Source: Bacteroides sp. 214 (GTDB lineage Bacteria > Bacteroidota > Bacteroidia > Bacteroidales > Bacteroidaceae). From it: 64,000 bases of DNA. The DNA lies in the NCBI RefSeq assembly GCF_010501015.1, contig NZ_QVML01000001.1, positions 247,845 to 311,844 of the forward strand, read 5' to 3'. The notes beneath the pieces are model-generated. The model was not told the origin of the DNA and did no database searches. It saw nothing but the letters and a program-made list of their open reading frames with translations. Numbering within the stretch: position 1 is the first letter of the stretch; the number at the start of each line of letters is the position of its first letter. Shown in pieces: positions 25,340-32,859 of this stretch. A program made the position numbers and the translations under genes.

Positions 25340-27562
25340 TTATCGTTCAAGATTAAATCGCATACCGATGTAGAGTTTCCGGCCATGTACCGGCCCCCAC
25401 ACCATGGTACCGTCGAAGTTTTCGCCACGTGGGTTGGCGGCATCTACGATGGGGTTTGATTGCGAGTAGTCAAAGAGATTCTCCGAACCTACGTAAACAG
25501 ACCACTTGCGGAAATACTTGGTAATCTGTGCGTTCCATACTTGGAAAGAACCGAACTTCTTATCCCAAAGCGGATTAACCGCATCCGGCTCGGGCATACG
25601 TCCACCACCGTTGAATTGTCCTGTAACATCAACCTGCCATTTTTTGAGTGGAGTTTGATACGAGGCGGTAATTAGCCCTTTATAGTCGCTTACCAATGGT
25701 TTCTTCATTCTGCGCACTTCTCCTAAGGCGTTCTTGTAGTCGGTTTTGGCATCGGTGTAGCGATAGGCCGCCGTTAGTGTGAATCCGCGGAAGAAGGGAT
25801 ATGTAAGCTCTACCTGATAGCTGTTGGAGTATGATTTTCCGTCCAGATTGTAAAAGCGAGCGGCGTGTGGGTCGCTGTCTACATCTACCACCACTTGTTT
25901 GTTGAAGTCGGTGTAGTACCATTCGGCATTAAGGTTTAATTCTTTGCCGAAGAGTGGAATGTAGAAAGAGGCATTTAAACCTGTGTTCCAAGCTTCTTCC
26001 TGATCGAGGTTAGCAGCAATTTCCAACTTACGGCTACTGGATAACAGGAAGTTGTTTTCTGCTAATATGTTTGCAGTGCGATATCCTTTACCTGCCGAAG
26101 CGCGTAGGTGTAACCACTCTACGGGGTTGTACTTCAGGTGGATACGTGGTGTAACAAAGAAATCGTACAGCGAACTGTGGTCGGCACGAATACCTGCCAA
26201 TGCCACGAACTTATCGTTCAGGTTGAATGTGTACTGCACGTAAGCTCCGGGCACTACTTCGTCGCGGTTGAAATTTTGACGCACACTGTTCTGTGTGAGA
26301 TTCTCGGTGAAATCGTCGTAGTTCAAACTCAATCCGGTGCTCAGGCTGTGCATAGGTGTAAATTCCTTTTCGTACAGTAAACTGGCGTAGATGTTGTTTT
26401 GATACACGTTGTAGGGCGTACGGTCGTACCAGGATTGTTGCTCGTGATACGAACCCGATAGGATGAGCGCTACACTTTCCACCTTTTCATTATTAATAAT
26501 ATAGGCTTGTTTGGTGTATCCTTCTACACGGTTGGTGTTCAGTTTGATACGATACGGGTCGGTGATGTGGCTGTTTCCATGTTTAGTGGTTTGCCCCCCT
26601 TTGCGGTTTTCGTGTAGATAGCGCACCCCATATTGTGCCACATATTTATCTGTTTTATGATACCAGCGATTCATCAGGTTTACCTGTTCCTTGAGTGGCA
26701 TATCCAGAAAACCGTCTTTGTTACCGTCGTGCTCTCCGCTATCGTTGGAGTAGTGTACCAGCAGTCCGCTCGATACTTTGTCGTTAAGATGCCATGATGC
26801 GTCGGCATTTATTTCATAACGTCCGGCATCGCTCAGGAAGGCATTTGCCGATACGATGTCTGCTGTAGGAGGTTTCTTAAACTCTACGTTGATTTGTCCT
26901 GCCAGTGCCTCGTAGCCATTCTTTACAGAAGATGTTCCTTTGGATACCTGAATGCTTTCCATCCAGGCACCGGGTACATAATCCAATCCATAGAGCGAAG
27001 CTGCCCCACGGAAGTTAGGATAATTCTCGGTTAGCATCTGCACGTAAGTTCCTGATAGTCCGAGCAACTTAATCTGTTTGGCTCCCGTAGCTGCGTCGGC
27101 ATACGATACATCTACCGAAGGATTTGTTTCAAAACTCTCGGCAAGGTTGCAGCAAGCTGCGCGGCAAATCTCGGCAAAGGTTATGGTTTGCGATTGCATT
27201 ACACTTTTGCGCGATGAGATGGTTCCCATCTCGCGTCCGCTAACCACGACTTCGTCCAGCATATTGTCCTCTTTCATGACAATGCGCAACGGCTCTTTGG
27301 TCTCTTTAATAGTCGTTAATACACTGGTGTAGCCCACAAAGCTAACCTTTAGTACCAGATTTTTGTCTGCTTGTGCCAGTTCAAAGTAGCCATCGGCGTT
27401 GGTAGTTGTTCCGGTGTGTGTACCATCCCAGATAACGGTTGCTCCTGCCACCGGTTGATTTGTCTCGTCGAATACATATCCCTTCACCAATACGCTTGCC
27501 GCCGAAGCCGGAGCGAGGTAGAATAGGCATCCGAGTATTCCTATAAATAAATTTTTAAGCAT
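25340..27562 (-). CDS. TonB-dependent outer-membrane receptor of the heavy-metal cassette
   Basis: A 740-residue protein with a signal peptide (~1-22), an N-terminal carboxypeptidase-like regulatory domain (~25-100), a plug (~105-230, with DEVVVSGREMGT and CNLAESFETNPSVDVSY) and a 22-strand-type barrel to the C-terminus. It is shorter than SusC and has no SusD partner. The neighbouring Cys/His-rich exported protein and HMA protein indicate a metal or metallophore substrate, most likely copper-type, by analogy with similar Bacteroidota cassettes; substrate is inferred. Confidence 0.9.
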   Translation of the reverse strand: MLKNLFIGILGCLFYLAPASAASVLVKGYVFDETNQPVAGATVIWDGTHTGTTTNADGYFELAQADKNLVLKVSFVGYTSVLTTIKETKEPLRIVMKEDNMLDEVVVSGREMGTISSRKSVMQSQTITFAEICRAACCNLAESFETNPSVDVSYADAATGAKQIKLLGLSGTYVQMLTENYPNFRGAASLYGLDYVPGAWMESIQVSKGTSSVKNGYEALAGQINVEFKKPPTADIVSANAFLSDAGRYEINADASWHLNDKVSSGLLVHYSNDSGEHDGNKDGFLDMPLKEQVNLMNRWYHKTDKYVAQYGVRYLHENRKGGQTTKHGNSHITDPYRIKLNTNRVEGYTKQAYIINNEKVESVALILSGSYHEQQSWYDRTPYNVYQNNIYASLLYEKEFTPMHSLSTGLSLNYDDFTENLTQNSVRQNFNRDEVVPGAYVQYTFNLNDKFVALAGIRADHSSLYDFFVTPRIHLKYNPVEWLHLRASAGKGYRTANILAENNFLLSSSRKLEIAANLDQEEAWNTGLNASFYIPLFGKELNLNAEWYYTDFNKQVVVDVDSDPHAARFYNLDGKSYSNSYQVELTYPFFRGFTLTAAYRYTDAKTDYKNALGEVRRMKKPLVSDYKGLITASYQTPLKKWQVDVTGQFNGGGRMPEPDAVNPLWDKKFGSFQVWNAQITKYFRKWSVYVGSENLFDYSQSNPIVDAANPRGENFDGTMVWGPVHGRKLYIGMRFNLER

Positions 27563-27670
27563 TTCTTTATACCTTTATTGTTTAACATTAATATACGCGA
27601 AGACACACTGCCGCGCTTCGAATATCTCAAAAATGAAATTCAAAGAGCTGCCTGCAAAGCAGCGCGAATG

Positions 27671-28105
27671 CTAAATCAAAAGGGTATTTAAGAGAGCGAG
27701 GTACTCCCTTGGGGGGAGTGGTGGCCCGGTGGGCATGGTAAAGTGTGCTTCCTCTGTCTCTATAAGTGGTACATGGGATAAATGACAAATCTCACATTCT
27801 CTGAGGTCTGTAACAGCAGGTTGTGGCATGTCGGCAGAAGGGTAGTCAACACCCCAATCGAACGAAATACGTTCCATTGTACAACAAGACTCATGTTCGT
27901 GGATGATGGCTTCCGTTGTAGGTCCGTATGCCACATGGTCGTGGCTGTGTTCGTGAATTTCGCAACACGTCTTCTCGGCAATAACTTCGATTCCTGCATC
28001 ATGACAGTCTGCACAACAGAATGAAATGATGTTAATACCAACGCCGCCATAGCATATTAATGCGACAAGTAGTATTACAAAAGGATATGTAATTGCCTTT
28101 TTCAT
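27671..28105 (-). CDS. Cys/His-rich exported protein, HYC_CC_PP-like
   Basis: A 144-residue protein with one N-terminal hydrophobic segment (~5-27) followed by metal-ligand clusters: FCCADCHD, TCCEIHEHSHDH, HEHESCC, CEICHLSH, and a PTGPPLPP stretch near the end. It resembles small proteins encoded just upstream of metal TonB receptors in Bacteroidota (HYC_CC_PP type), with CC-x2-C in place of the usual HYC. The ATG at 28103-28105 is chosen because the in-frame GTG 6 bp further up overlaps a -7 box (TATCTTTG on the minus strand, 28111-28118). It is the first gene of the metal operon; likely a periplasmic metal sensor or scavenger. Confidence 0.72.
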   Translation of the reverse strand: MKKAITYPFVILLVALICYGGVGINIISFCCADCHDAGIEVIAEKTCCEIHEHSHDHVAYGPTTEAIIHEHESCCTMERISFDWGVDYPSADMPQPAVTDLRECEICHLSHVPLIETEEAHFTMPTGPPLPPREYLALLNTLLI

Positions 28106-28110
28106 CTTCA

Positions 28111-28118
28111 CAAAGATA
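28111..28118 (-). promoter_or_regulatory. -7 box of the metal operon, unusually close to the start codon
   Basis: CAAAGATA on the plus strand reads TATCTTTG on the minus strand and matches TAnnTTTG. It lies only 5 bp from the ATG at 28105, so transcription would begin at or next to the start codon (leaderless message), unless a promoter further upstream is used. Confidence 0.45.
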
Positions 28119-28185
28119 GGGAGTTTATGATGGATTCATTATATTTTAGATATAATTAACACCCGTAAGGGAGTGATACTCTTTT

Positions 28186-28272
28186 AAAAAAACAGTGGGA
28201 AACGACTCGAAACCGACTGAGAAATGATAAGAAAAACAGTCGCTTCTAAGCCGTAAAACAGTCGGTTTTTCT
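28186..28272. repeat. 22-bp phased repeat array (AAAACAGTSG) in a divergent promoter region
   Basis: ACAGT cores start at 28192, 28236 and 28258 (steps of 44 and 22 bp), and the missing slot at ~28214 holds the inverted core (CCGACTG, 28213-28219). The flanking bases (AAAACAGTCG/AAAACAGTGG) match, in opposite orientation, the TTCTGACTG array at 42374-42452. It lies between the metal operon (-) and the PL11 gene (+). Confidence 0.75.
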
Positions 28273-28277
28273 TTTGT

Positions 28278-28346
28278 TCTGTACATAATTACAGTTTTTC
28301 GGATAGTATTATATATTCCAAAGCCAAAAAATCCTCTTTCTTTGTA
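28278..28346 (+). promoter_or_regulatory. Upstream region of PL11 with CTGTA-N6-TACAG dyad and -7-like box
   Basis: The dyad CTGTA-N6-TACAG (28279-28294) lies in a 19-bp stretch matching the one at 9024-9042 at 17 positions. A -7-like box TTCTTTGTA (28338-28346) is followed by the start codon at 28367. The dyad would be centred near -65, a position suited to an activator. Confidence 0.5.
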
Positions 28347-28366
28347 GAATCGAAAAACAACAAAAA

Positions 28367-30229
28367 ATGAAACACCCAATGAAAACCACATTGTTCTCAA
28401 TTTTCTTATTACTGGGCGGTAGTATGTTGGCACAACCAGCCTACGACTACTCCAAGTTGAAGCGAGAGAAATTAGATCGTGGCGTTATTGCCATTCGTCA
28501 CTCCGCCGATAGTGTATATGTATCGTGGAGATACCTCTCCGAAGATGCTATGGATACCGGCTTCCATGTATATCGTGATGGCAAGCGACTAACCGACAAG
28601 CCCCTGCTCACTACCACCGGATTTACCGACTACAACCCCGGCACTGCCGCTGCACGCTACAGCGTTGAACCTGTATCTGCCGCAGGCGATAAACAACCCC
28701 TCAGCGGAAGCTATACATTACCTGCCAACGCACCGCTTGGCTACCTGAATATACCGCTCGATGTGCCCGAAGGAGGTACACCTATATCGGGTCGCCCTTA
28801 TACGTACGTTCCCAACGACGCGAGCATCGGTGATGTAGATGGAGACGGACAATACGAAATTATATTGAAATGGGATCCAACCAATGCACACGACAATGCG
28901 CACGACGGGTACACAGGCAATGTCTACTTTGACTGCTACCGTCTTGATGGAACCAAACTATGGCGTATAGACATGGGGAAAAACATCCGTGCAGGTGCGC
29001 ACTATACACAATTTATGGTGTTCGACCTCGATGGCGACGGTAAAGCCGAAGTTGTAATGAAAACTTCGGATGGTACTGTAGATGGTAAAGGAAAAATCAT
29101 AGGCGATCCTAATGCCGACTATCGTAGCCCCGAAGGACGTATCCTTACAGGAGCAGAATACCTTACGCTATTCAGCGGCGAAACAGGCGAAGCGCTGCAT
29201 ACCATAGATTATGTGCCACAACGCGGTAACCTGCAAGATTGGGGCGACAGACGTGCCAACCGTAGCGACCGCTATCTTGCTTGCGTAGCATACCTCGACG
29301 GTGTGAAACCAAGTGTGGTGATGTGTCGCGGGTACTACACCCGCACCGTGCTTGCCGCATTCGACTGGGATGGCAAAGAGCTGAAACAACGTTGGGTGTT
29401 CGACAGTGACGAACCTCAGTGGGCATCGTATGCCGGACAAGGTAACCACAACCTGCGTGTGGGCGATGTGGATGGCGATGGTTGCGACGAAATAATCTAT
29501 GGCTCGTGTGCTATCGACCATGATGGAACAGGGCTGCACAATACCCTGATGGGACATGGAGATGCTATGCACCTCACTCAATTCGACCCTTCCAGTCCGC
29601 GCTTGCAAGTATGGGACTGCCACGAAAACAAACGCGACGGCTCTACACTTCGCGATGCCGTCACAGGCGAACTGCTCTTTCAGGTAAAGAGTCCCACAGA
29701 TGTAGGCAGAGCTATGGCAGCCGATATAGACCCTACCAGCTATGGTGTGGAAATGTGGACGTGGGAGAGTGGTGGTATCCGAAACTTCAAAGGAGAAGTG
29801 GTGAACCCTGATATGAAAACTATCTCGGTAAACATGGCTGTGTGGTGGGATGGAGACCTGCTTCGCGAACTACTCGATAAGAATATTGTAAGCAAGTACG
29901 ACTGGGTAGAAGGTGTGTGCAAACCTTTGACGGTGTTCGAAGGAGCCATGTCTAATAACGGAACCAAGTCTACCCCCTGTTTGCAAGGAGACATTATTGG
30001 CGACTGGCGCGAAGAAGTGTTGTTGCGTATCGAAGATAACCGTTCGCTTAGACTTTACGTGTCGGGTATTCCAACAGCGTATCGCTTCCATACCTTCCTC
30101 GAAGACCCGGTATACCGCATCAGTATAGCTACCCAAAACGTAGCCTACAATCAGCCTACCCAACCGGGATTTTACATTGGGCCCGACCTGAAGAAGGGTT
30201 CCATCTTCCGTGGATATCTTATTAAATAG
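28367..30229 (+). CDS. Secreted PL11 rhamnogalacturonan (RG-I) lyase
   Basis: A 620-residue protein with a signal peptide (~1-23; translation may start at codon 5). It shows the PL11 pattern: N-terminal beta domain (KLDRGVIAIR), then an eight-bladed propeller with calcium-binding DVDGDGQYEI and DLDGDGKAEV loops, NAHDNAHDGYTG, GHGDAMHLTQFDP, and a conserved C-terminal VYRISIATQNVAYNQPTQPGFYIG. PL11 enzymes cut the rhamnose-galacturonate backbone of RG-I by beta-elimination, leaving an unsaturated uronate, the substrate of the GH105 domain encoded 20 bp downstream. No T9SS-like tail is present, unlike the second PL11 in the window. Confidence 0.95.
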   Translation: MKHPMKTTLFSIFLLLGGSMLAQPAYDYSKLKREKLDRGVIAIRHSADSVYVSWRYLSEDAMDTGFHVYRDGKRLTDKPLLTTTGFTDYNPGTAAARYSVEPVSAAGDKQPLSGSYTLPANAPLGYLNIPLDVPEGGTPISGRPYTYVPNDASIGDVDGDGQYEIILKWDPTNAHDNAHDGYTGNVYFDCYRLDGTKLWRIDMGKNIRAGAHYTQFMVFDLDGDGKAEVVMKTSDGTVDGKGKIIGDPNADYRSPEGRILTGAEYLTLFSGETGEALHTIDYVPQRGNLQDWGDRRANRSDRYLACVAYLDGVKPSVVMCRGYYTRTVLAAFDWDGKELKQRWVFDSDEPQWASYAGQGNHNLRVGDVDGDGCDEIIYGSCAIDHDGTGLHNTLMGHGDAMHLTQFDPSSPRLQVWDCHENKRDGSTLRDAVTGELLFQVKSPTDVGRAMAADIDPTSYGVEMWTWESGGIRNFKGEVVNPDMKTISVNMAVWWDGDLLRELLDKNIVSKYDWVEGVCKPLTVFEGAMSNNGTKSTPCLQGDIIGDWREEVLLRIEDNRSLRLYVSGIPTAYRFHTFLEDPVYRISIATQNVAYNQPTQPGFYIGPDLKKGSIFRGYLIK

Positions 30230-30249
30230 TATAATCGAAATATAAAACC

Positions 30250-32445
30250 ATGAACATGAAATTTCTTAAAAGAGCAATCTTCTTACTTGGAGCTTTTGCC
30301 CTATTGACAGTGCAGCCCATGCATGCCCAGAAGCAAAAGAAAGCCGCTGCGGTAACCAACGACACGAACACGCCGTTGCACCTGTTGAAACCCGAATATA
30401 ACGTGCCCTACGGTATGCTTACCACCGAAGAGATAAAAGCTACCCTCGACAGAGTACTTACTTATCTGGAAAAGGCCACCCCCGCACGTGTAATTGACAA
30501 AACAACGGGTAAGGAAATAACCAACTACGACAATGTTAATAAGAATGCGCAACTCGACAAGGGCGACTTTCGCCTGACAAGTTATGAGTGGGGAGTAACT
30601 TATGCCGCAATGCTTGCTGCTGCCCAAGCCACAGGCGATGCTGCTTACAAAGAATACGTAACCAAACGTTTTAACCTGTTGGCAGAAACCGCTCCATACT
30701 TCAAGAAGCAAATGGAAGAGTGTGGCTATACAGATGCACAGATACGCGCATTGTTATATCCTCATGCACTTGATGATGCCGGAGCAATGTGCGCCGCTAT
30801 GATTAAGACTCAAATGGATGATGATAAAGCCAACCTGCGTCCTCTTATCGACAACTACATGAACTACATCATGTATCAGGAGTATCGTTTAAGCGATGGT
30901 ACCTTTGCCCGTAATCGTCCGCAGCACAACACGTTGTGGCTGGACGATATGTTTATGTCTGTTCCTGCCATTGTGCAGATGGGACGATTAACCCGTGAGG
31001 AAAAATACTACAACGAAGCCGTGCGCCAGATAACCCAATTCTCGCAGCGTATGTTTGTTCCCGAAAAGAACTTATATCGTCATGGTTGGGTAGAAAGCTC
31101 TACCGATCACCCTGCTTTTCATTGGGCACGCGCCAATGGTTGGGCTATCCTTACATTGACCGAAGTTCTTGATGTACTTCCTCAGAGCCACCCCGGATAT
31201 AATAACGTGTTGGAACAATATCGCGCACATATTCGTGGCATAGCTTCGTATCAGAGCGGGGAGGGTTTCTGGCATCAACTTATGGATAGAAATGATTCAT
31301 ATCTCGAAACATCGGCAACGGCTATCTTTACTTATTGTATTGCGCGCGGTATCAATAAAAAATGGATAGATCCGATAGCCTATGGGCCTGTGGCACAACT
31401 CGGTTGGCATGCAGTATCTACCAAAGTCAATGCGAACGGTGGAGTAGAAGGAACGTGTGTAGGTACAGGCATGGGTTTTGATCCTGCGTTCTATTACTAT
31501 CGTCCGGTCAATGTATATGCTGCGCATGGCTATGGCCCGGTGCTTTGGGCGGGTGCCGAAATGATAAACCTACTCAAGAACCAGCATCCTAAAATGAACG
31601 ATAGCGCTGTGCAATACTATACAACGGAGCAAACTACGCCACAGCCTATTTTTAGTGTAGGGCGCTACGAAACGATTGGCGGAACAAGTCGCTTGAATCC
31701 CACTGCGCCGGTAGTCTTTACCATTGGCGATTCTACCATGAGAAATGGTGCGGGCAATGGCAGCAACGGTCAATGGGGTTGGGGTAGTTTCTTTCATTTA
31801 TTCTTCGATGCCAATCGCATAACCGTAGAGAACTTTGCGGTAGGTGGACGAAGCAGCCGCACCTTCTATTCCAGCCACTGGAACAAAGTGCTTGCAGGCA
31901 TTAAAAAAGGAGACTACTTATTAGTGCAGTTTGGACACAACGATGGTGGCCCGTTGAATACTGGTCGCGCACGTGCTTCTCTGAGAGGTACGGGTAATGA
32001 ATCTCAAACAGTAATCATGGAACGTCATGGCGGACCAGAAGAAGTATTCACATTTGGTCATTACCTGCGGATGTATATTCGTCAGGCAAAGGCACGTGGT
32101 GCAAATGTTATCGTATTGTCGCTCACGCCGGGCAATAGTTGGGATGGCGACAAAATAATCCGTAGCACCGAGACGTACAACAACTGGTCTGAAGAGGTTG
32201 CCCGCGAAGAAGGTGTTCCTTATATAAACATGAACGACTTGGTGGCACGCAAATACGAAGCTATGGGCAAAGAAGCTACTAAAGCCTATTTTGCCGATAG
32301 GGTACACACACTCTTCGGCGGAGCAATAATTTGTGGTAAAGTAGCTGCCGAAGCTATTTTGCAGCTTACCGACTGTGATTTGAAAAACTATATTATTCCC
32401 CAAAATATAGAGCGTAGCTATAACGAGAACGATATAAAACGATAA
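30250..32445 (+). CDS. GH105 unsaturated rhamnogalacturonyl hydrolase fused to CE12-type acetylesterase
   Basis: A 731-residue two-enzyme protein with a signal peptide (~1-26). Residues ~40-450 are a GH105 (alpha/alpha)6 barrel (HNTLWLDDMFMSVPAI; HWARANGWAILTL). Residues ~485-720 form an SGNH esterase of the rhamnogalacturonan acetylesterase type: nucleophile Ser495 (GDSTM), a Gly block (NFAVGGRSSRTF), Asn in VQFGHNDGG, and Asp683/His686 (DRVHT). The first removes the unsaturated galacturonyl end left by PL11; the second removes O-acetyl groups from RG-I. Fusion puts both on the same fragment. It lies between PL11 and rhaM with gaps of 20 and 12 bp. Confidence 0.95.
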   Translation: MNMKFLKRAIFLLGAFALLTVQPMHAQKQKKAAAVTNDTNTPLHLLKPEYNVPYGMLTTEEIKATLDRVLTYLEKATPARVIDKTTGKEITNYDNVNKNAQLDKGDFRLTSYEWGVTYAAMLAAAQATGDAAYKEYVTKRFNLLAETAPYFKKQMEECGYTDAQIRALLYPHALDDAGAMCAAMIKTQMDDDKANLRPLIDNYMNYIMYQEYRLSDGTFARNRPQHNTLWLDDMFMSVPAIVQMGRLTREEKYYNEAVRQITQFSQRMFVPEKNLYRHGWVESSTDHPAFHWARANGWAILTLTEVLDVLPQSHPGYNNVLEQYRAHIRGIASYQSGEGFWHQLMDRNDSYLETSATAIFTYCIARGINKKWIDPIAYGPVAQLGWHAVSTKVNANGGVEGTCVGTGMGFDPAFYYYRPVNVYAAHGYGPVLWAGAEMINLLKNQHPKMNDSAVQYYTTEQTTPQPIFSVGRYETIGGTSRLNPTAPVVFTIGDSTMRNGAGNGSNGQWGWGSFFHLFFDANRITVENFAVGGRSSRTFYSSHWNKVLAGIKKGDYLLVQFGHNDGGPLNTGRARASLRGTGNESQTVIMERHGGPEEVFTFGHYLRMYIRQAKARGANVIVLSLTPGNSWDGDKIIRSTETYNNWSEEVAREEGVPYINMNDLVARKYEAMGKEATKAYFADRVHTLFGGAIICGKVAAEAILQLTDCDLKNYIIPQNIERSYNENDIKR

Positions 32446-32457
32446 TATATTAAAACC

Positions 32458-32772
32458 ATGAAAAGAGAAGCATTCAAAATGTTCCTGAAACCCGGATGCG
32501 AGGCAGAGTACGAAAAAAGACATGCTGAAATATGGCCGGAGTTAAAAGAGATGTTGTCAAACAATGGAGTATATGATTATTCCATCTACTGGGATAAAGA
32601 AACAAACATCCTCTTTGCCACCCAGAAGGTAAGAGGCACGGAGAGTTCGCAAGACATGGGCGGAAACCCCATTGTACAGAAATGGTGGGACTATATGGCG
32701 GATATTATGGAGGTTAATCCGGACAATTCGCCGGTATCCATACCTTTATATGAAATTTTCAGAATGGAATAA
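32458..32772 (+). CDS. rhaM: L-rhamnose mutarotase
   Basis: A 104-residue cytoplasmic protein of the RhaM family: dimeric ferredoxin-like fold with the conserved His22 (KRHAEIWPEL), Tyr41 and the WWDYM motif. It interconverts alpha and beta anomers of L-rhamnose so that freed sugar enters catabolism quickly. Its place 12 bp after the GH105-CE12 gene shows that the operon yields rhamnose. No isomerase, kinase or aldolase genes are in the window. Confidence 0.95.
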   Translation: MKREAFKMFLKPGCEAEYEKRHAEIWPELKEMLSNNGVYDYSIYWDKETNILFATQKVRGTESSQDMGGNPIVQKWWDYMADIMEVNPDNSPVSIPLYEIFRME

Positions 32773-32796
32773 CCCATTCCCATGACGAAAAAAGCG

Positions 32797-32845
32797 AGTG
32801 TCGAGGCAAGAATAAGAGAATTTTCGCTATTTTTGTCTCGACACT
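32797..32845 (+). promoter_or_regulatory. HTCS promoter with inverted repeat flanking the -7 box
   Basis: A -7 box TATTTTTG (32828-32835) lies between the arms of a 9-bp inverted repeat, AGTGTCGAG (32797-32805) and CTCGACACT (32837-32845). The right arm falls on the predicted start site. The arrangement suggests an operator for repression or autoregulation, or a transcript start hairpin; a terminator for rhaM is less likely because no T-tract follows. Confidence 0.5.
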
Positions 32846-32859
32846 TATTGTAATATACT

